DNA of 64,000 nt, taken from NCBI GenBank assembly GCA_965202905.1, contig OZ241868.1, positions 1,054,001 through 1,118,000 on the forward strand. Direction: 5' to 3'. The notes under the pieces are model-generated. The model ran no database searches and had not been told where the DNA came from. It saw nothing but the letters and a program-made list of their open reading frames with translations. Both the position numbers and the translations under genes were made by a program. This document shows, piece after piece, positions 1 through 9,960 of the stretch; within the stretch, counting starts at the first letter, position 1; each line of letters opens with the position of its first letter. Source of the DNA: CAYFYS01 sp965202905 (lineage in GTDB: Bacteria; Pseudomonadota; Alphaproteobacteria; MPNO01).

Positions 1-744
1 CGCGCAGCCATAGGGAACCTCGACAACCGCATCGACCGTTACGAACGGGATCCTGGTCCGGTCGGGCGCGCGGCGGATCTGGTCGTTGGTGACGATCCGC
101 TCGGTGGTCAGGATCACCTTGTTGGCCGCCATGGCGATGTCGGCGTCCATGAACGGCAGGCCGTCAATCTGGGCGTTGCCGTAAGGATCACAGCGCTGGA
201 CGTGAATCAGCGCGACATCGGGGTTCAGCGCGGGCACCAGCAGCAGCCGGTCGCCGGTGAACGGGCAGTCCATCTCGCGCGTGTCCCGGATACGCTCGCC
301 GAGATCCGAGCCGAGCATGGTGCGCACCGGCATGAAGGGCACGCCCATCGCGCCGGCGCGATAGCGCAGACCGATCGCCATGTGGCTCCATTCCTCGAAC
401 CGGGCGAGCTTGTTCTCGGTGTAGTGACGCATCACCTTGGAGACGCCCCAGATGATGCCCTGGCTGAACCAGCTCGTCAGGATGTGCCGGCTGGCGCCGG
501 AGCCGTACAGCAGGTCGCCCTCAGTCGAGGTGATGCTGCGCGAGACGGTCAGATCCTTCTTGCCGGCGCGGATCAGCGCCCAGATCATCGCCATCGGCGT
601 ACGCGACAGGGTGCAGCCGCCCAACGCCACATGATCGCCCTCGGAGATCAGCCCCGCCGCCTCTTCCAGCAACATCGCCCGGTCGCGCAGGCTCCGGTCG
701 CGCGCCTCGGTCGCGCTGCGCAGCTCGAGATAGGATTTGCTCAC
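1..744 (-). CDS. CoA-transferase subunit A (partial, 3' end outside window)
   Basis: Alpha-type subunit of a two-subunit family I CoA-transferase (glutaconate CoA-transferase A / IpdA-like), which transfers CoA between carboxylic acids in the cytoplasm. I translated 248 codons from a GTG at 744, preceded by an AGGAGGG ribosome site 8 bases upstream. The protein begins MSKSYLELRSATEARD and carries LGGCTLSRTPMAMI near residue 42 and GLPFMDADIAMAANKV near residue 215, typical of this fold. The gene runs off the left edge, so the C-terminus and any beta subunit are not visible. It lies 39 bases downstream of the PLP enzyme gene on the same strand, suggesting an operon. The exact acid substrate cannot be told from this fragment. 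Confidence 0.8.
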   Translation of the reverse strand, partial: MSKSYLELRSATEARDRSLRDRAMLLEEAAGLISEGDHVALGGCTLSRTPMAMIWALIRAGKKDLTVSRSITSTEGDLLYGSGASRHILTSWFSQGIIWGVSKVMRHYTENKLARFEEWSHMAIGLRYRAGAMGVPFMPVRTMLGSDLGERIRDTREMDCPFTGDRLLLVPALNPDVALIHVQRCDPYGNAQIDGLPFMDADIAMAANKVILTTERIVTNDQIRRAPDRTRIPFVTVDAVVEVPYGCA

Positions 745-783
745 CGCGCGGCCCTCCTCTCCCCGACGGCGGCAACCGCGCCG

Positions 784-2283
<1,500 letters not shown>

Positions 2284-2550
2284 CCCCCGGCGGCGGCCTC
2301 TCCCGACTCCCGGCCCAAAAACCGCGCGCGGCGGAGGCCGGCCCGCCGCGCACCCCTCATCTTATAGCCACCCATCCCGCGCCACCCAAGGGTTATTGGC
2401 GCGTTCGTCACTCCGGCGTCCGCGCGCCCGGCCCATGCCCGTGGCGCCGCGCTCCACGCGGACCAGGAGGAAAGAAGAAGCACATCCCCGTCCCGCCGGC
2501 CGTCGGCCTGTAGACCCGGGAAGCGGCACAATTGGAGAAAGCGAAGGAAG

Positions 2551-2627
2551 TGGCGGGAGTGACGGGACTCGAACCCGCGGCCTCTGGCGTGACAGGCCAG
2601 CGCTCTAACCAACTGAGCTACACCCCC
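2551..2627 (-). tRNA. tRNA-Asp (GTC)
   Basis: The reverse strand folds as a full 77-base cloverleaf with encoded CCA. The acceptor stem is GGGGGTG with CACTCCC (one G-T pair), the anticodon stem is CTGGC/GCCAG with loop CTGTCAC giving anticodon GTC, and the T arm contains GGTTCGAGTCC. Confidence 0.97.
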
Positions 2628-2798
2628 AGGAATCGGGCAGGCGTCATGTAGAACGGCCGGCCGCGCGAAGTCAACAAGACCTTGGCAGCAGTGCCACGGG
2701 AATTTCAAGATCCGGTCATCGGGGCGTCGTACCGCCGCAGCATTGTGCCCCTCTCTGAGCGCTGCCCGGTCGGACGGGCGAAGAGGCCGCGGGAGTCG

Positions 2799-2874
2799 TG
2801 GTGGGCGGTGACGGGATCGAACCGCCGACTTCCACGGTGTAAACGTGGCGCTCTACCGGCTGAGCTAACCGCCC
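2799..2874 (-). tRNA. tRNA-Val (TAC)
   Basis: A 76-base cloverleaf on the reverse strand with encoded CCA. The acceptor stem is GGGCGGT with ACCGCCC, the anticodon stem is CCACG/CGTGG with loop TTTACAC giving anticodon TAC, and the T loop is GGTTCGATCCC. It lies downstream of hupB, as is common in Alphaproteobacteria. Confidence 0.97.
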
Positions 2875-2921
2875 GGATCTGGAATGCCGGCGGCACCCTA
2901 AAGGACGGACGGACGGCCGCC

Positions 2922-2954
2922 AAATAGAAACCGGCCGCCCGAAGGCGACCGGCT
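2922..2954 (-). terminator. Rho-independent-like terminator after hupB
   Basis: On the minus strand an 11-base stem (AGCCGGTCGCC pairing with GGCGGCCGGTT, two wobble-type mismatches) closes a TTCG tetraloop and is followed by TCTATTTGG. It lies 60 bases past the hupB stop codon. Confidence 0.6.
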
Positions 2955-3016
2955 GCCTGCGCCAAGCGCCGGGCGATCCGGGTCCCGTGCGCGATGCTTC
3001 CCGAGCGAAGAGCCAA

Positions 3017-3289
3017 TTAGTTGACGGCGTCCTTCAACCCCTTCCCGGCCTTGAACTTCGGCTGCATCGACTCCGGTATCTGGATGGTCGCACCCGTCTG
3101 CGGGTTCCGTCCGGTCGCCGCCGCCCGCTTGGAGACGCTGAAGGTTCCGAATCCGACAAGGCGGACCTCTTCGCCGCCCTTGAGCGACGAGGCGATGCTA
3201 TCGAATACCGCATCGACCGCCTTCGCGGAATCGGACTTCGAGATCCCGGTGTTCAAAGCCACGTTTGCGACAAGATCGTTCTTGTTCAC
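3017..3289 (-). CDS. hupB: DNA-binding protein HU
   Basis: Small basic nucleoid protein of the HU/IHF family, 90 residues, the standard length. The signature segment GFGTFSVSKR begins at residue 46 and the DNA-clasping arm contains RNPQTGATIQIP at 61-72, with the intercalating proline. It binds DNA non-specifically and bends it, compacting the nucleoid. Its position just downstream of lon is the common alphaproteobacterial order. The two hairpins in the 279-base gap after lon suggest hupB has its own promoter there, though I could not pick out a clear -35/-10. Confidence 0.95.
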   Translation of the reverse strand: MNKNDLVANVALNTGISKSDSAKAVDAVFDSIASSLKGGEEVRLVGFGTFSVSKRAAATGRNPQTGATIQIPESMQPKFKAGKGLKDAVN

Positions 3290-3433
3290 GTCACGTCCCC
3301 ATTTGCCTTAAGGGATGGCAGGTTCGACCCGCCGCAAACGCGCCCGGATCGCCGAAGACCGCCACACGGCACTGCTGCTGTGCCGTCGACGATTGCGAGT
3401 GTAGATCGCGCCAAATTTGAGCGTCAATCGAAG

Positions 3434-3465
3434 AAAACCCGGAAATCCGGGCGATTCCGGGTTTT
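3434..3465. terminator. Hairpin terminator in the lon-hupB gap
   Basis: Perfect 11-base inverted repeat, AAAACCCGGAA at 3434-3444 and TTCCGGGTTTT at 3455-3465. Both strands give a G/C stem followed by T residues, so it can act in either direction. It is the second of two hairpins between lon and hupB. Confidence 0.55.
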
Positions 3466-3504
3466 TTGCGAATCGCTGGAAGGATTCGGCACACCGCGGG
3501 CGGC

Positions 3505-3538
3505 CGGAAAAGCGGAACGAGCCCCGAAGGGCTCGTTC
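3505..3538 (-). terminator. lon terminator with TTCG tetraloop
   Basis: Perfect 10-base stem GAACGAGCCC/GGGCTCGTTC at 3515-3538 closing a four-base loop (TTCG on the minus strand), followed by CGCTTTTCC. It begins about 30 bases after the lon stop codon. Confidence 0.7.
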
Positions 3539-3568
3539 GATCGCTTCAAGGGCGCGCGCCGGGCCGGC

Positions 3569-5983
3569 TCAGTGGGTTAGCACCTCGCCCACATCTTCAT
3601 CGGCCTTGGTGCCGGGCACGTTGTCGATCTCGTCGGCATCCCATTCTATGGGCACCGGTTGACGGACCAAGGCCTGCTCGATCACGTCATCGACCGAGGA
3701 AACGGCAACGATCGTCAGGTTACGCTTGACGTTGTCCGGGATGTCGGCGAGGTCCTTCTCGTTCTCCTTGGGGATCAGCACCGTCTTGAGTCCGCCCCGC
3801 AGCGCGGCCAACAGCTTTTCCTTAAGCCCACCGATCGGCAGCACGCGGCCGCGCAGGGTCACCTCACCGGTCATCGCCACGTCGCGGCGTACCGGGATCC
3901 CGGACAGCGCGGAGACGATCGAGGTGCACATCGCCACGCCGGCCGAGGGGCCGTCCTTGGGCGTGGCGCCCTCCGGGACGTGGACATGGATGTCGCGCTT
4001 CTCGAAGACCGTCGGCTTGATGCCGAAGTCAGTGCTGCACGAGCGCACGTAGCTGCGCGCGGCCTGGACCGATTCCTGCATCACGTCGCCGAGCTTGCCG
4101 GTGTGGGCGATGGCGCCCTTGCCGGGCAGGATCACCGCCTCGACCGAAAGCAGTTCGCCGCCGACCTCGGTCCAGGCGAGTCCGGTGGTCACGCCGACGA
4201 GGTCCTCATCCTCCAACTCGCCGAAGCGGTAGCGCGGAATGCCGGCATACTTCTCCAGTGTCCGGCGGGTGATAGCGACCTTCTCGCGCGAGGTCATCTG
4301 GACGACCTTGACCGCCTTGCGCGCCAGGTTCGCGATCTCGCGCTCGAGGTTGCGGACCCCGGCCTCGCGGGTATAGAGGCGGATCAGGTCACGCAGCGCG
4401 TCATCGGAAATCGACCATTCGGTCTTCTTCAGCCCGTGCAGCTTGAGCTGCTTGCCGATCAGATGGCGCTTGGCGATCTCCACCTTCTCGTCCTCGGTGT
4501 AGCCGGCAAGGCGGATGATTTCCATGCGATCCATCAGCGGCTGAGGCATTCTGAGCGTGTTGGCCGTGGTGATGAACAGCACGTCCGAAAGGTCGTAATC
4601 GACCTCCAGGTAGTGGTCGTTGAAGGAGTTGTTCTGCTCGGGATCGAGCACCTCGAGCAGGGCCGACGACGGATCGCCGCGCCAGTCCGCGCCCAGCTTG
4701 TCGACCTCGTCAAGCAGGAACAGCGGGTTGGATGTCTTGGCCTTCTTCATGCCCTGGATAACCTTGCCGGGCATTGAGCCGATATAGGTCCGACGATGGC
4801 CCCGGATCTCGGCCTCGTCGCGCACGCCGCCCAGCGACATGCGCACGAAGCTGCGCCCGGTGGCCCGCGCGATCGACTTGCCGAGCGAGGTCTTGCCGAC
4901 GCCGGGCGGGCCGACAAGGCACAGGATCGGGCCGCGGATCTTGCGCACCCGCTGCTGGACGGCGAGGTACTCGACGATCCGTTCCTTGATCTTCTCCAGC
5001 CCGCAATGGTCCTCGTCCAACACCCGCTGCGCGTGCTTGAGATCGCGTCGGATTTTCGAGCGTTTCTGCCAGGGAATGTTCAGCAGCCAGTCGAGGTAGT
5101 TGCGCACCACCGTCGATTCGGCCGACATCGGGCTCATTGAGCGCAGCTTCTTGAGCTCCTGCTGGGCCTTCTCGCGTGCTTCCTTGCTGAGCTTGGTGTT
5201 GTTGATCCGCTCCTCGATCTCGCTCGCCTCGTCGCGGCCGTCCTCGGTCTCGCCGAGCTCCTTCTGGATCGCCTTGAGCTGTTCGTTGAGGTAGTACTCG
5301 CGCTGGGTTTTCTCCATCTGCCGCTTGACGCGGCTGCGGATGCGCTTTTCGACCTGCAGGACGCCGATCTCAGTCTCCATAAAGGAATAGGCGCGCTCCA
5401 GCCGCTCGGTGACCGAGACCGTCTCCAACAGCTCCTGCTTTTCGGAGATCTTCAGCGCGAGATGTGAAGCGACGGTATCGGCGAGCTTGCTCGTGTCCTC
5501 AATTTGATTAAGAGAAACAAGGACTTCCGGAGGAATTTTCTTATTCAGCTTTATATATTGCTCGAACTGGGCGATCACCGATCGCGCCAGCGCCTCGAGA
5601 TCCTTGGACTCCTGGGGTTCGTCCTCGACCATCTCAGCCCGGGCCTGGAAAAAGGCCTCCGTCTGGACGAACCCGGTGATGCGGGCCCTGCGAGAGCCTT
5701 CGACCAGGACCTTGACGGTACCGTCGGGCAGCTTGAGGAGCTGCAGCACAGTGCCGATCGTGCCCAAGGCGTGGATGTCCTCCGGGCTCGGGTCGTCCTG
5801 GCTCGCATTGCGCTGGGCGACCAGCAGGATCTGCTTGTCATCGTTCATGACGTCCTCGAGCGCGCGAACCGATTTTTCGCGCCCGACGAACAGCGGGACG
5901 ATCATGTGCGGGAAGACGACGATGTCCCGCAGCGGGAGCACCGGGAAAACTGGAAGCGCGGTATCCGAGGGCATATCAGACAT
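3569..5983 (-). CDS. lon: ATP-dependent protease Lon
   Basis: Cytoplasmic homohexameric AAA+ serine protease that unfolds and degrades damaged and regulatory proteins. At 804 residues it is the normal bacterial LonA length. The N-terminal substrate domain opens with PVFPVLPLRDIVVFPHM, Walker A is GPPGVGKTS with K364, and the C-terminal protease domain holds the Ser680/Lys723 dyad in PKDGPSAG and GGLKEKLL. It lies between clpX (120 bases upstream) and hupB, the usual alphaproteobacterial arrangement. A heat-shock-like promoter is visible in the clpX-lon gap (6062-6092) and a strong hairpin follows the gene. Confidence 0.98.
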   Translation of the reverse strand: MSDMPSDTALPVFPVLPLRDIVVFPHMIVPLFVGREKSVRALEDVMNDDKQILLVAQRNASQDDPSPEDIHALGTIGTVLQLLKLPDGTVKVLVEGSRRARITGFVQTEAFFQARAEMVEDEPQESKDLEALARSVIAQFEQYIKLNKKIPPEVLVSLNQIEDTSKLADTVASHLALKISEKQELLETVSVTERLERAYSFMETEIGVLQVEKRIRSRVKRQMEKTQREYYLNEQLKAIQKELGETEDGRDEASEIEERINNTKLSKEAREKAQQELKKLRSMSPMSAESTVVRNYLDWLLNIPWQKRSKIRRDLKHAQRVLDEDHCGLEKIKERIVEYLAVQQRVRKIRGPILCLVGPPGVGKTSLGKSIARATGRSFVRMSLGGVRDEAEIRGHRRTYIGSMPGKVIQGMKKAKTSNPLFLLDEVDKLGADWRGDPSSALLEVLDPEQNNSFNDHYLEVDYDLSDVLFITTANTLRMPQPLMDRMEIIRLAGYTEDEKVEIAKRHLIGKQLKLHGLKKTEWSISDDALRDLIRLYTREAGVRNLEREIANLARKAVKVVQMTSREKVAITRRTLEKYAGIPRYRFGELEDEDLVGVTTGLAWTEVGGELLSVEAVILPGKGAIAHTGKLGDVMQESVQAARSYVRSCSTDFGIKPTVFEKRDIHVHVPEGATPKDGPSAGVAMCTSIVSALSGIPVRRDVAMTGEVTLRGRVLPIGGLKEKLLAALRGGLKTVLIPKENEKDLADIPDNVKRNLTIVAVSSVDDVIEQALVRQPVPIEWDADEIDNVPGTKADEDVGEVLTH

Positions 5984-6061
5984 GGCCTTTTGACCTGTTA
6001 CGCGTTAACCTGCTTATGCGGGGTAGAGCCGTGTCGGCTCCGCAACGCATGGGACGCTGGG

Positions 6062-6092
6062 CTAAAATGGTCTCGCCGCCGAAAAGTTCAAG
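6062..6092 (-). promoter_or_regulatory. Candidate RpoH (sigma-32) promoter of lon
   Basis: On the minus strand CTTGAA (6092-6087) is followed after 16 bases by CCATTTTAG (6070-6062), about 80 bases upstream of the lon start. The -35 element fits the heat-shock consensus well and the -10 only partly. Heat-shock control of lon is well established in proteobacteria; assigning it to this site is inference. Confidence 0.45.
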
Positions 6093-6103
6093 CCCGCCGG
6101 GGC

Positions 6104-7369
6104 CTAGGCGGTCGAGCCGCTTTCCTCGCGCCGGTCGGCATAGATGAACAGCGGCCTGGTCCTTCCTTCGACCACTTCGCCGTTGATAGCGATTTCCTCG
6201 ACATCTTCGAGCCCGGGCAGTTCGAACATGGTCTCGAGCAAGATACCTTCAAGGATCGAGCGCAGACCGCGCGCGCCGGTCTTGCGGCCGATCGCCTTGA
6301 CCGCGACCGCGCGCAGCGCTTCGTCGGTGAAGTTGAGCTTCACGTCCTCCATCTCGAACAGCCGGCCGTACTGCTTTACCAGGGCGTTCTTCGGGTTGGT
6401 CAGGATCTGGACCAGAGCATCCTCGCTGAGGTCCTCCAGGGTCGCGATGACCGGCAGGCGGCCGACGAACTCGGGGATCAGGCCGAACTTCAACAGATCC
6501 TCGGGCTCGACATCGCGCAATACCTCGCCCGTCGCCCGGTCGTCGGAACTGCGGACATCGGCGCCGAAGCCGATCGAAGTGCCTTTGCCGCGCTCGGAGA
6601 TGATCTTCTCCAGACCGGCGAAGGCGCCGCCGCAGATGAACAGGATGTTCGTGGTGTCGACCTGCAGGAATTCCTGCTGCGGATGCTTGCGCCCGCCCTG
6701 CGGCGGCACAGAGGCGATGGTGCCCTCCATGATCTTCAGCAGCGCCTGTTGCACGCCCTCGCCCGAGACATCGCGGGTGATCGAGGGGTTGTCGGATTTG
6801 CGCGAGATCTTGTCGACCTCGTCGATATAGACGATGCCGCGCTGGGCGCGCTCGACATTGTAGTCGGCCGACTGCAACAGCTTCAGGATGATGTTTTCGA
6901 CATCCTCGCCGACATAGCCCGCCTCGGTCAACGTCGTGGCATCGGCCATAGTGAAAGGCACGTCGAGGATCCTGGCCAGGGTCTGGGCCAGCAGCGTCTT
7001 GCCGCAGCCGGTCGGGCCGACCAGCAGGATGTTCGACTTGGCGATCTCGATCTCGTTGTTCTTGGTGCCGTGCGACAGCCGCTTGTAATGGTTATGCACC
7101 GCGACGGAGAGCACCCGCTTGGCATGGTCCTGGCCGATGACGTAGTCATCCAGCACCGTGCAGATCTCGCGCGGCGTCGGCACGCCGTCGCGGGACTTGA
7201 CCAGCGTGGTCTTGGACTCCTCACGGATGATATCCATGCAGAGCTCGACGCACTCGTCGCAAATGAAGACCGTCGGGCCGGCGATCAGCTTGCGCACCTC
7301 ATGCTGGCTTTTGCCGCAGAAGGAGCAGTACAGAACGTTCTTGGAATCGCCGCTACCGGATTTGTTCAT
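6104..7369 (-). CDS. clpX: ClpX, unfoldase subunit of the ClpXP protease
   Basis: AAA+ hexameric unfoldase that recognises tagged substrates and feeds them into ClpP. The 421 residues start with the zinc-binding domain (C15, C18, C37, C40) and continue with Walker A GPTGCGKT at 118-125, Walker B YIDEVDKI, and the RKH-type pore segment in the AAA+ domain. Length and order match the family throughout. It is encoded 197 bases downstream of clpP and upstream of lon on the same strand. No break or unusual substitution was seen. Confidence 0.98.
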   Translation of the reverse strand: MNKSGSGDSKNVLYCSFCGKSQHEVRKLIAGPTVFICDECVELCMDIIREESKTTLVKSRDGVPTPREICTVLDDYVIGQDHAKRVLSVAVHNHYKRLSHGTKNNEIEIAKSNILLVGPTGCGKTLLAQTLARILDVPFTMADATTLTEAGYVGEDVENIILKLLQSADYNVERAQRGIVYIDEVDKISRKSDNPSITRDVSGEGVQQALLKIMEGTIASVPPQGGRKHPQQEFLQVDTTNILFICGGAFAGLEKIISERGKGTSIGFGADVRSSDDRATGEVLRDVEPEDLLKFGLIPEFVGRLPVIATLEDLSEDALVQILTNPKNALVKQYGRLFEMEDVKLNFTDEALRAVAVKAIGRKTGARGLRSILEGILLETMFELPGLEDVEEIAINGEVVEGRTRPLFIYADRREESGSTA

Positions 7370-7566
7370 TGGAACCCCGTTGGTATTCGGCCTTTGTAAT
7401 TCGACTGTAGCGGAGCCACGGGCGAGCGTCCATTGGCAATGTCCCCGCGTCCGGACGATGGATTAGCGGTCCCGCGCGCTGCCTGTGAGACCCGCGCGGA
7501 TCGTTGCGGCGATCGCCCCGGCACAGGCGCCACGGTGTGACAGACCCCTGAATATACGGTCGGGTC

Positions 7567-8226
7567 TCAGTTTTCACCGCCTGCCGCGGCGACCGCCGTC
7601 TCCGGCGCCGGCCGGCTCTCGACAACCTCGTCGATCAGTCCGAACGCCTTGGCGTCCTCGGGCGACAGGAACTTGTCGCGGTCCATCGCGTCTTCGATCA
7701 CGCCGATATCCTGGCCGGTGTGCTTGACGTAGATCTGGTTGAGCCGGGTCCGCAGGGTGAGAATTTCGCGGGCGTGAATCTCGATGTCGGTGGCCTGGCC
7801 CTGGAAGCCGCCCGAGGGCTGGTGCACCATGATTCGGGAGTGCGGCAGCGAATAGCGCTTGCCGGACGCGCCGGCGGCCAGCAGCAGCGAGCCCATCGAG
7901 GCGGCCTGGCCGATGCAGACCGTGGACATCGCCGGCCGGATGTATTGCATGGTGTCGTATATTGCCAGCCCTGCGGTCACCAGCCCGCCCGGCGAGTTGA
8001 TATAGATTGAGATGTCCTTGGTCGGGTTTTCCGATTCCAGATAGAGCAACTGCGCACACACCAGGGCGGCGACCGCGTCGTGGACCGGCCCGACGAGGAA
8101 GATGATGCGCTCCTTGAGGAGCCGCGAATAGATGTCGTAGGCTCGCTCACCGCGGTTGGACTGCTCGACCACCATCGGGACGAGGGTGTTCATGGTCACA
8201 TCGCGGGGGTCATGCATTTGCGTCAA
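7567..8226 (-). CDS. clpP: ClpP, ATP-dependent protease proteolytic subunit
   Basis: Tetradecameric serine peptidase that forms the degradation chamber for ClpX and ClpA. The catalytic triad is visible as S110 (GQAAS), H135 (MVHQPSGG) and D184 (DRDKFLSPEDA), at the same spacing as in E. coli ClpP. The 219-residue model starts at the ATG at 8226; an internal ATG at 8193 (MNTLVPMVVEQ) could also be used because the N-terminal propeptide is short and removed. It follows tig by 151 bases and precedes clpX. Confidence 0.97.
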   Translation of the reverse strand: MTQMHDPRDVTMNTLVPMVVEQSNRGERAYDIYSRLLKERIIFLVGPVHDAVAALVCAQLLYLESENPTKDISIYINSPGGLVTAGLAIYDTMQYIRPAMSTVCIGQAASMGSLLLAAGASGKRYSLPHSRIMVHQPSGGFQGQATDIEIHAREILTLRTRLNQIYVKHTGQDIGVIEDAMDRDKFLSPEDAKAFGLIDEVVESRPAPETAVAAAGGEN

Positions 8227-8290
8227 TGCCCTTCCTTGGGCTCGTCGATCGGACGGCCGGGGCCGCCGGCATCTTCGCGCCGTGTTCTTT

Positions 8291-8336
8291 TAAGCCTCGG
8301 TTCTTTGAAGCCTCGTCCCTTGAAGCCTCGTTGGCG
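8291..8336. repeat. Short imperfect tandem repeat between tig and clpP
   Basis: Three near-identical units of 15-16 bases, each beginning with TAAGCCTCG or GAAGCCTCG, stand head to tail in the 151-base tig-clpP gap. They probably arose by slippage, but they lie where a clpP promoter or leader would be. Confidence 0.5.
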
Positions 8337-8377
8337 CGGGCGCTTCGGTCCGTCGCTTGCGGCCGGCGGAGAGCGGC

Positions 8378-9709
8378 TCAAACGCCCGCGTCCTCCGGTT
8401 CAGCCGTCAGTTCCTCGAAATCGACCGAACGGTCGGTGACCTTGGCCATTTCGATGATGAAGTCAACCACCTTCTCTTCGAAGATCGGCGCGCGCAGTTC
8501 CTGGACGGCGTCCGGGTTCGACTGAAAAAACTCAAAAATCCGCGATTCCTCGCCGGGGAAGCGCTGGACCTGCTCCATCATCGCGCGGTTGAGATCCTCT
8601 TGGCTGACCTGGATGTTGTTGGCGCTGCCGACCTCGGACAGCAGCAGACCCAACCGCACCCGGCGTTCAGCGAGCGTCCGGTAGCGCTCGCGCAGCATGT
8701 CCTCGGAAAGCTCCTTGTCGTCCTCGTCCAGCCTGTCCTGTTCCTTGGCGTTCATGACTTGCGACCAGATATCCTCGAACTCGTGTTCGACCATGCCCGG
8801 CGGCAGCTCGAAGGAATGGCTGTCCGACAGCGTGTCCAGGAGCGTGCGTTTGAGCCGGGCGCGCGAGATCTGACCGTATTCGCGCTCCATCCGTTCCTTG
8901 ACCACGCCCTTAAGGGTTTCGAGGTCGTCCATCCCCAGACTCGCGGCGAAGGCGTCGTCGATTTCAACCGGCGCCGGGGCGAGCACCTCCTTGACGGTGA
9001 CCGCGAACGAGGCGGCCTTGCCCTTGAGGTTCTCCGCCGGATAGTCGTTGGGAAAGCTCACCTCGACGGTCTTCTCGCCGCCCGGCGCGACGCCGACGAG
9101 CTGCTCCTCGAAACCGGGAATGAACCGGTCGGCGCCGAGCTGAAGGACGAAGTCCTCCGCCGCGCCGCCCTCGAACGTCTCGCCGTCGATGGAACCGACA
9201 TAGTCGATCTTAACCTGGTCGCCCTCTGCGGCCGCGCGTCCGTCTTCGATCGCCTTGAACTCGGTGCGCTGCCCGGCCAGGCGCTGCAGGGCCTGGGTCA
9301 TCGACTCCTCGTTCGGGTCGGCCACCATGCGCTCCAGCTCGAGCCTGGCGAAATCCATCGGCTCGATCTCGGGCAGGAGTTCCAGCGCCACGGTGTATTC
9401 GAGGTCTTCACCGTCCTTGAACTTCACCACGTCGACCTTGGGCTGAAGGGCCGGACGGACCCCCTCGTCGGTGAACGCGCTCTGGGTGGCATCCCGGATG
9501 GTGGCCTCGAGAATCTCGCCGCGCACGGCCTCCCCGAAGCGCTTCTTCAGCAGTCCCATCGGCGCCTTGCCGGGCCGGAACCCTGGAATTACAACAGTCT
9601 GGCCGATCTCTTTCAGCCGGTGGTTCAGCTTGTCCTCGATGTCGTTCGCGGGGATGCTGATCCGGTATTCGCGCTTCAGTCCATCGGCAAGGGTCTGGGT
9701 GACTTGCAT
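8378..9709 (-). CDS. tig: Trigger factor (ribosome-associated chaperone/PPIase)
   Basis: Chaperone that binds the ribosome exit tunnel and nascent chains. The 443-residue protein begins MQVTQTLADGLKREY. The ribosome-binding segment is present in changed form as PGFRPGKAPMGLLKKRFG, close to the family's GFRxGK signature, near residue 42. A FKBP-type PPIase domain follows at about 155-245 (GDQVKIDYVGSIDG), then the long helical C-terminal arms. I chose the ATG at 9709 because a longer in-frame start would overlap tRNA-Leu and adds proline-rich residues unlike the family. It is the first gene of the tig-clpP-clpX-lon series. Confidence 0.96.
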   Translation of the reverse strand: MQVTQTLADGLKREYRISIPANDIEDKLNHRLKEIGQTVVIPGFRPGKAPMGLLKKRFGEAVRGEILEATIRDATQSAFTDEGVRPALQPKVDVVKFKDGEDLEYTVALELLPEIEPMDFARLELERMVADPNEESMTQALQRLAGQRTEFKAIEDGRAAAEGDQVKIDYVGSIDGETFEGGAAEDFVLQLGADRFIPGFEEQLVGVAPGGEKTVEVSFPNDYPAENLKGKAASFAVTVKEVLAPAPVEIDDAFAASLGMDDLETLKGVVKERMEREYGQISRARLKRTLLDTLSDSHSFELPPGMVEHEFEDIWSQVMNAKEQDRLDEDDKELSEDMLRERYRTLAERRVRLGLLLSEVGSANNIQVSQEDLNRAMMEQVQRFPGEESRIFEFFQSNPDAVQELRAPIFEEKVVDFIIEMAKVTDRSVDFEELTAEPEDAGV

Positions 9710-9742
9710 TCGTGTCTCGTCGTTTCGGCGGGCCACGGGCCC

Positions 9743-9827
9743 TGGTGCGGGCGGAGGGACTCGAACCCCCACGGCTTGCGCCACCAGATCCTAAATCTGG
9801 CGTGTCTGCCAGTTCCACCACGCCCGC
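9743..9827 (-). tRNA. tRNA-Leu (TAG)
   Basis: An 85-base class II tRNA with a long variable arm and encoded CCA on the reverse strand. The acceptor stem is GCGGGCG with CGCCCGC, the anticodon stem is CCAGA/TCTGG with loop TTTAGGA giving anticodon TAG, and the T arm is GGTTCGAGTCC. It ends 33 bases before the tig start on the same strand, so the two may be co-transcribed. Confidence 0.97.
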
Positions 9828-9960
9828 AGCGTCGCCACGCCCGATTCGCCCTGACCCGGGCGGAGAAGCCGCACGGTCGGGCCGGCGCGGTGGCGCCCAG
9901 CCGACGGCGGCGGAACATATAGTCTCAGCCCGGCGCCAGGGCAAGGCTGGCGGGCGCCGT

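Noticed and set aside
9709..9784. Extended trigger factor start at 9784
   Set aside because: It would overlap tRNA-Leu and add a proline-rich sequence not found in the family; the ATG at 9709 gives the standard start.
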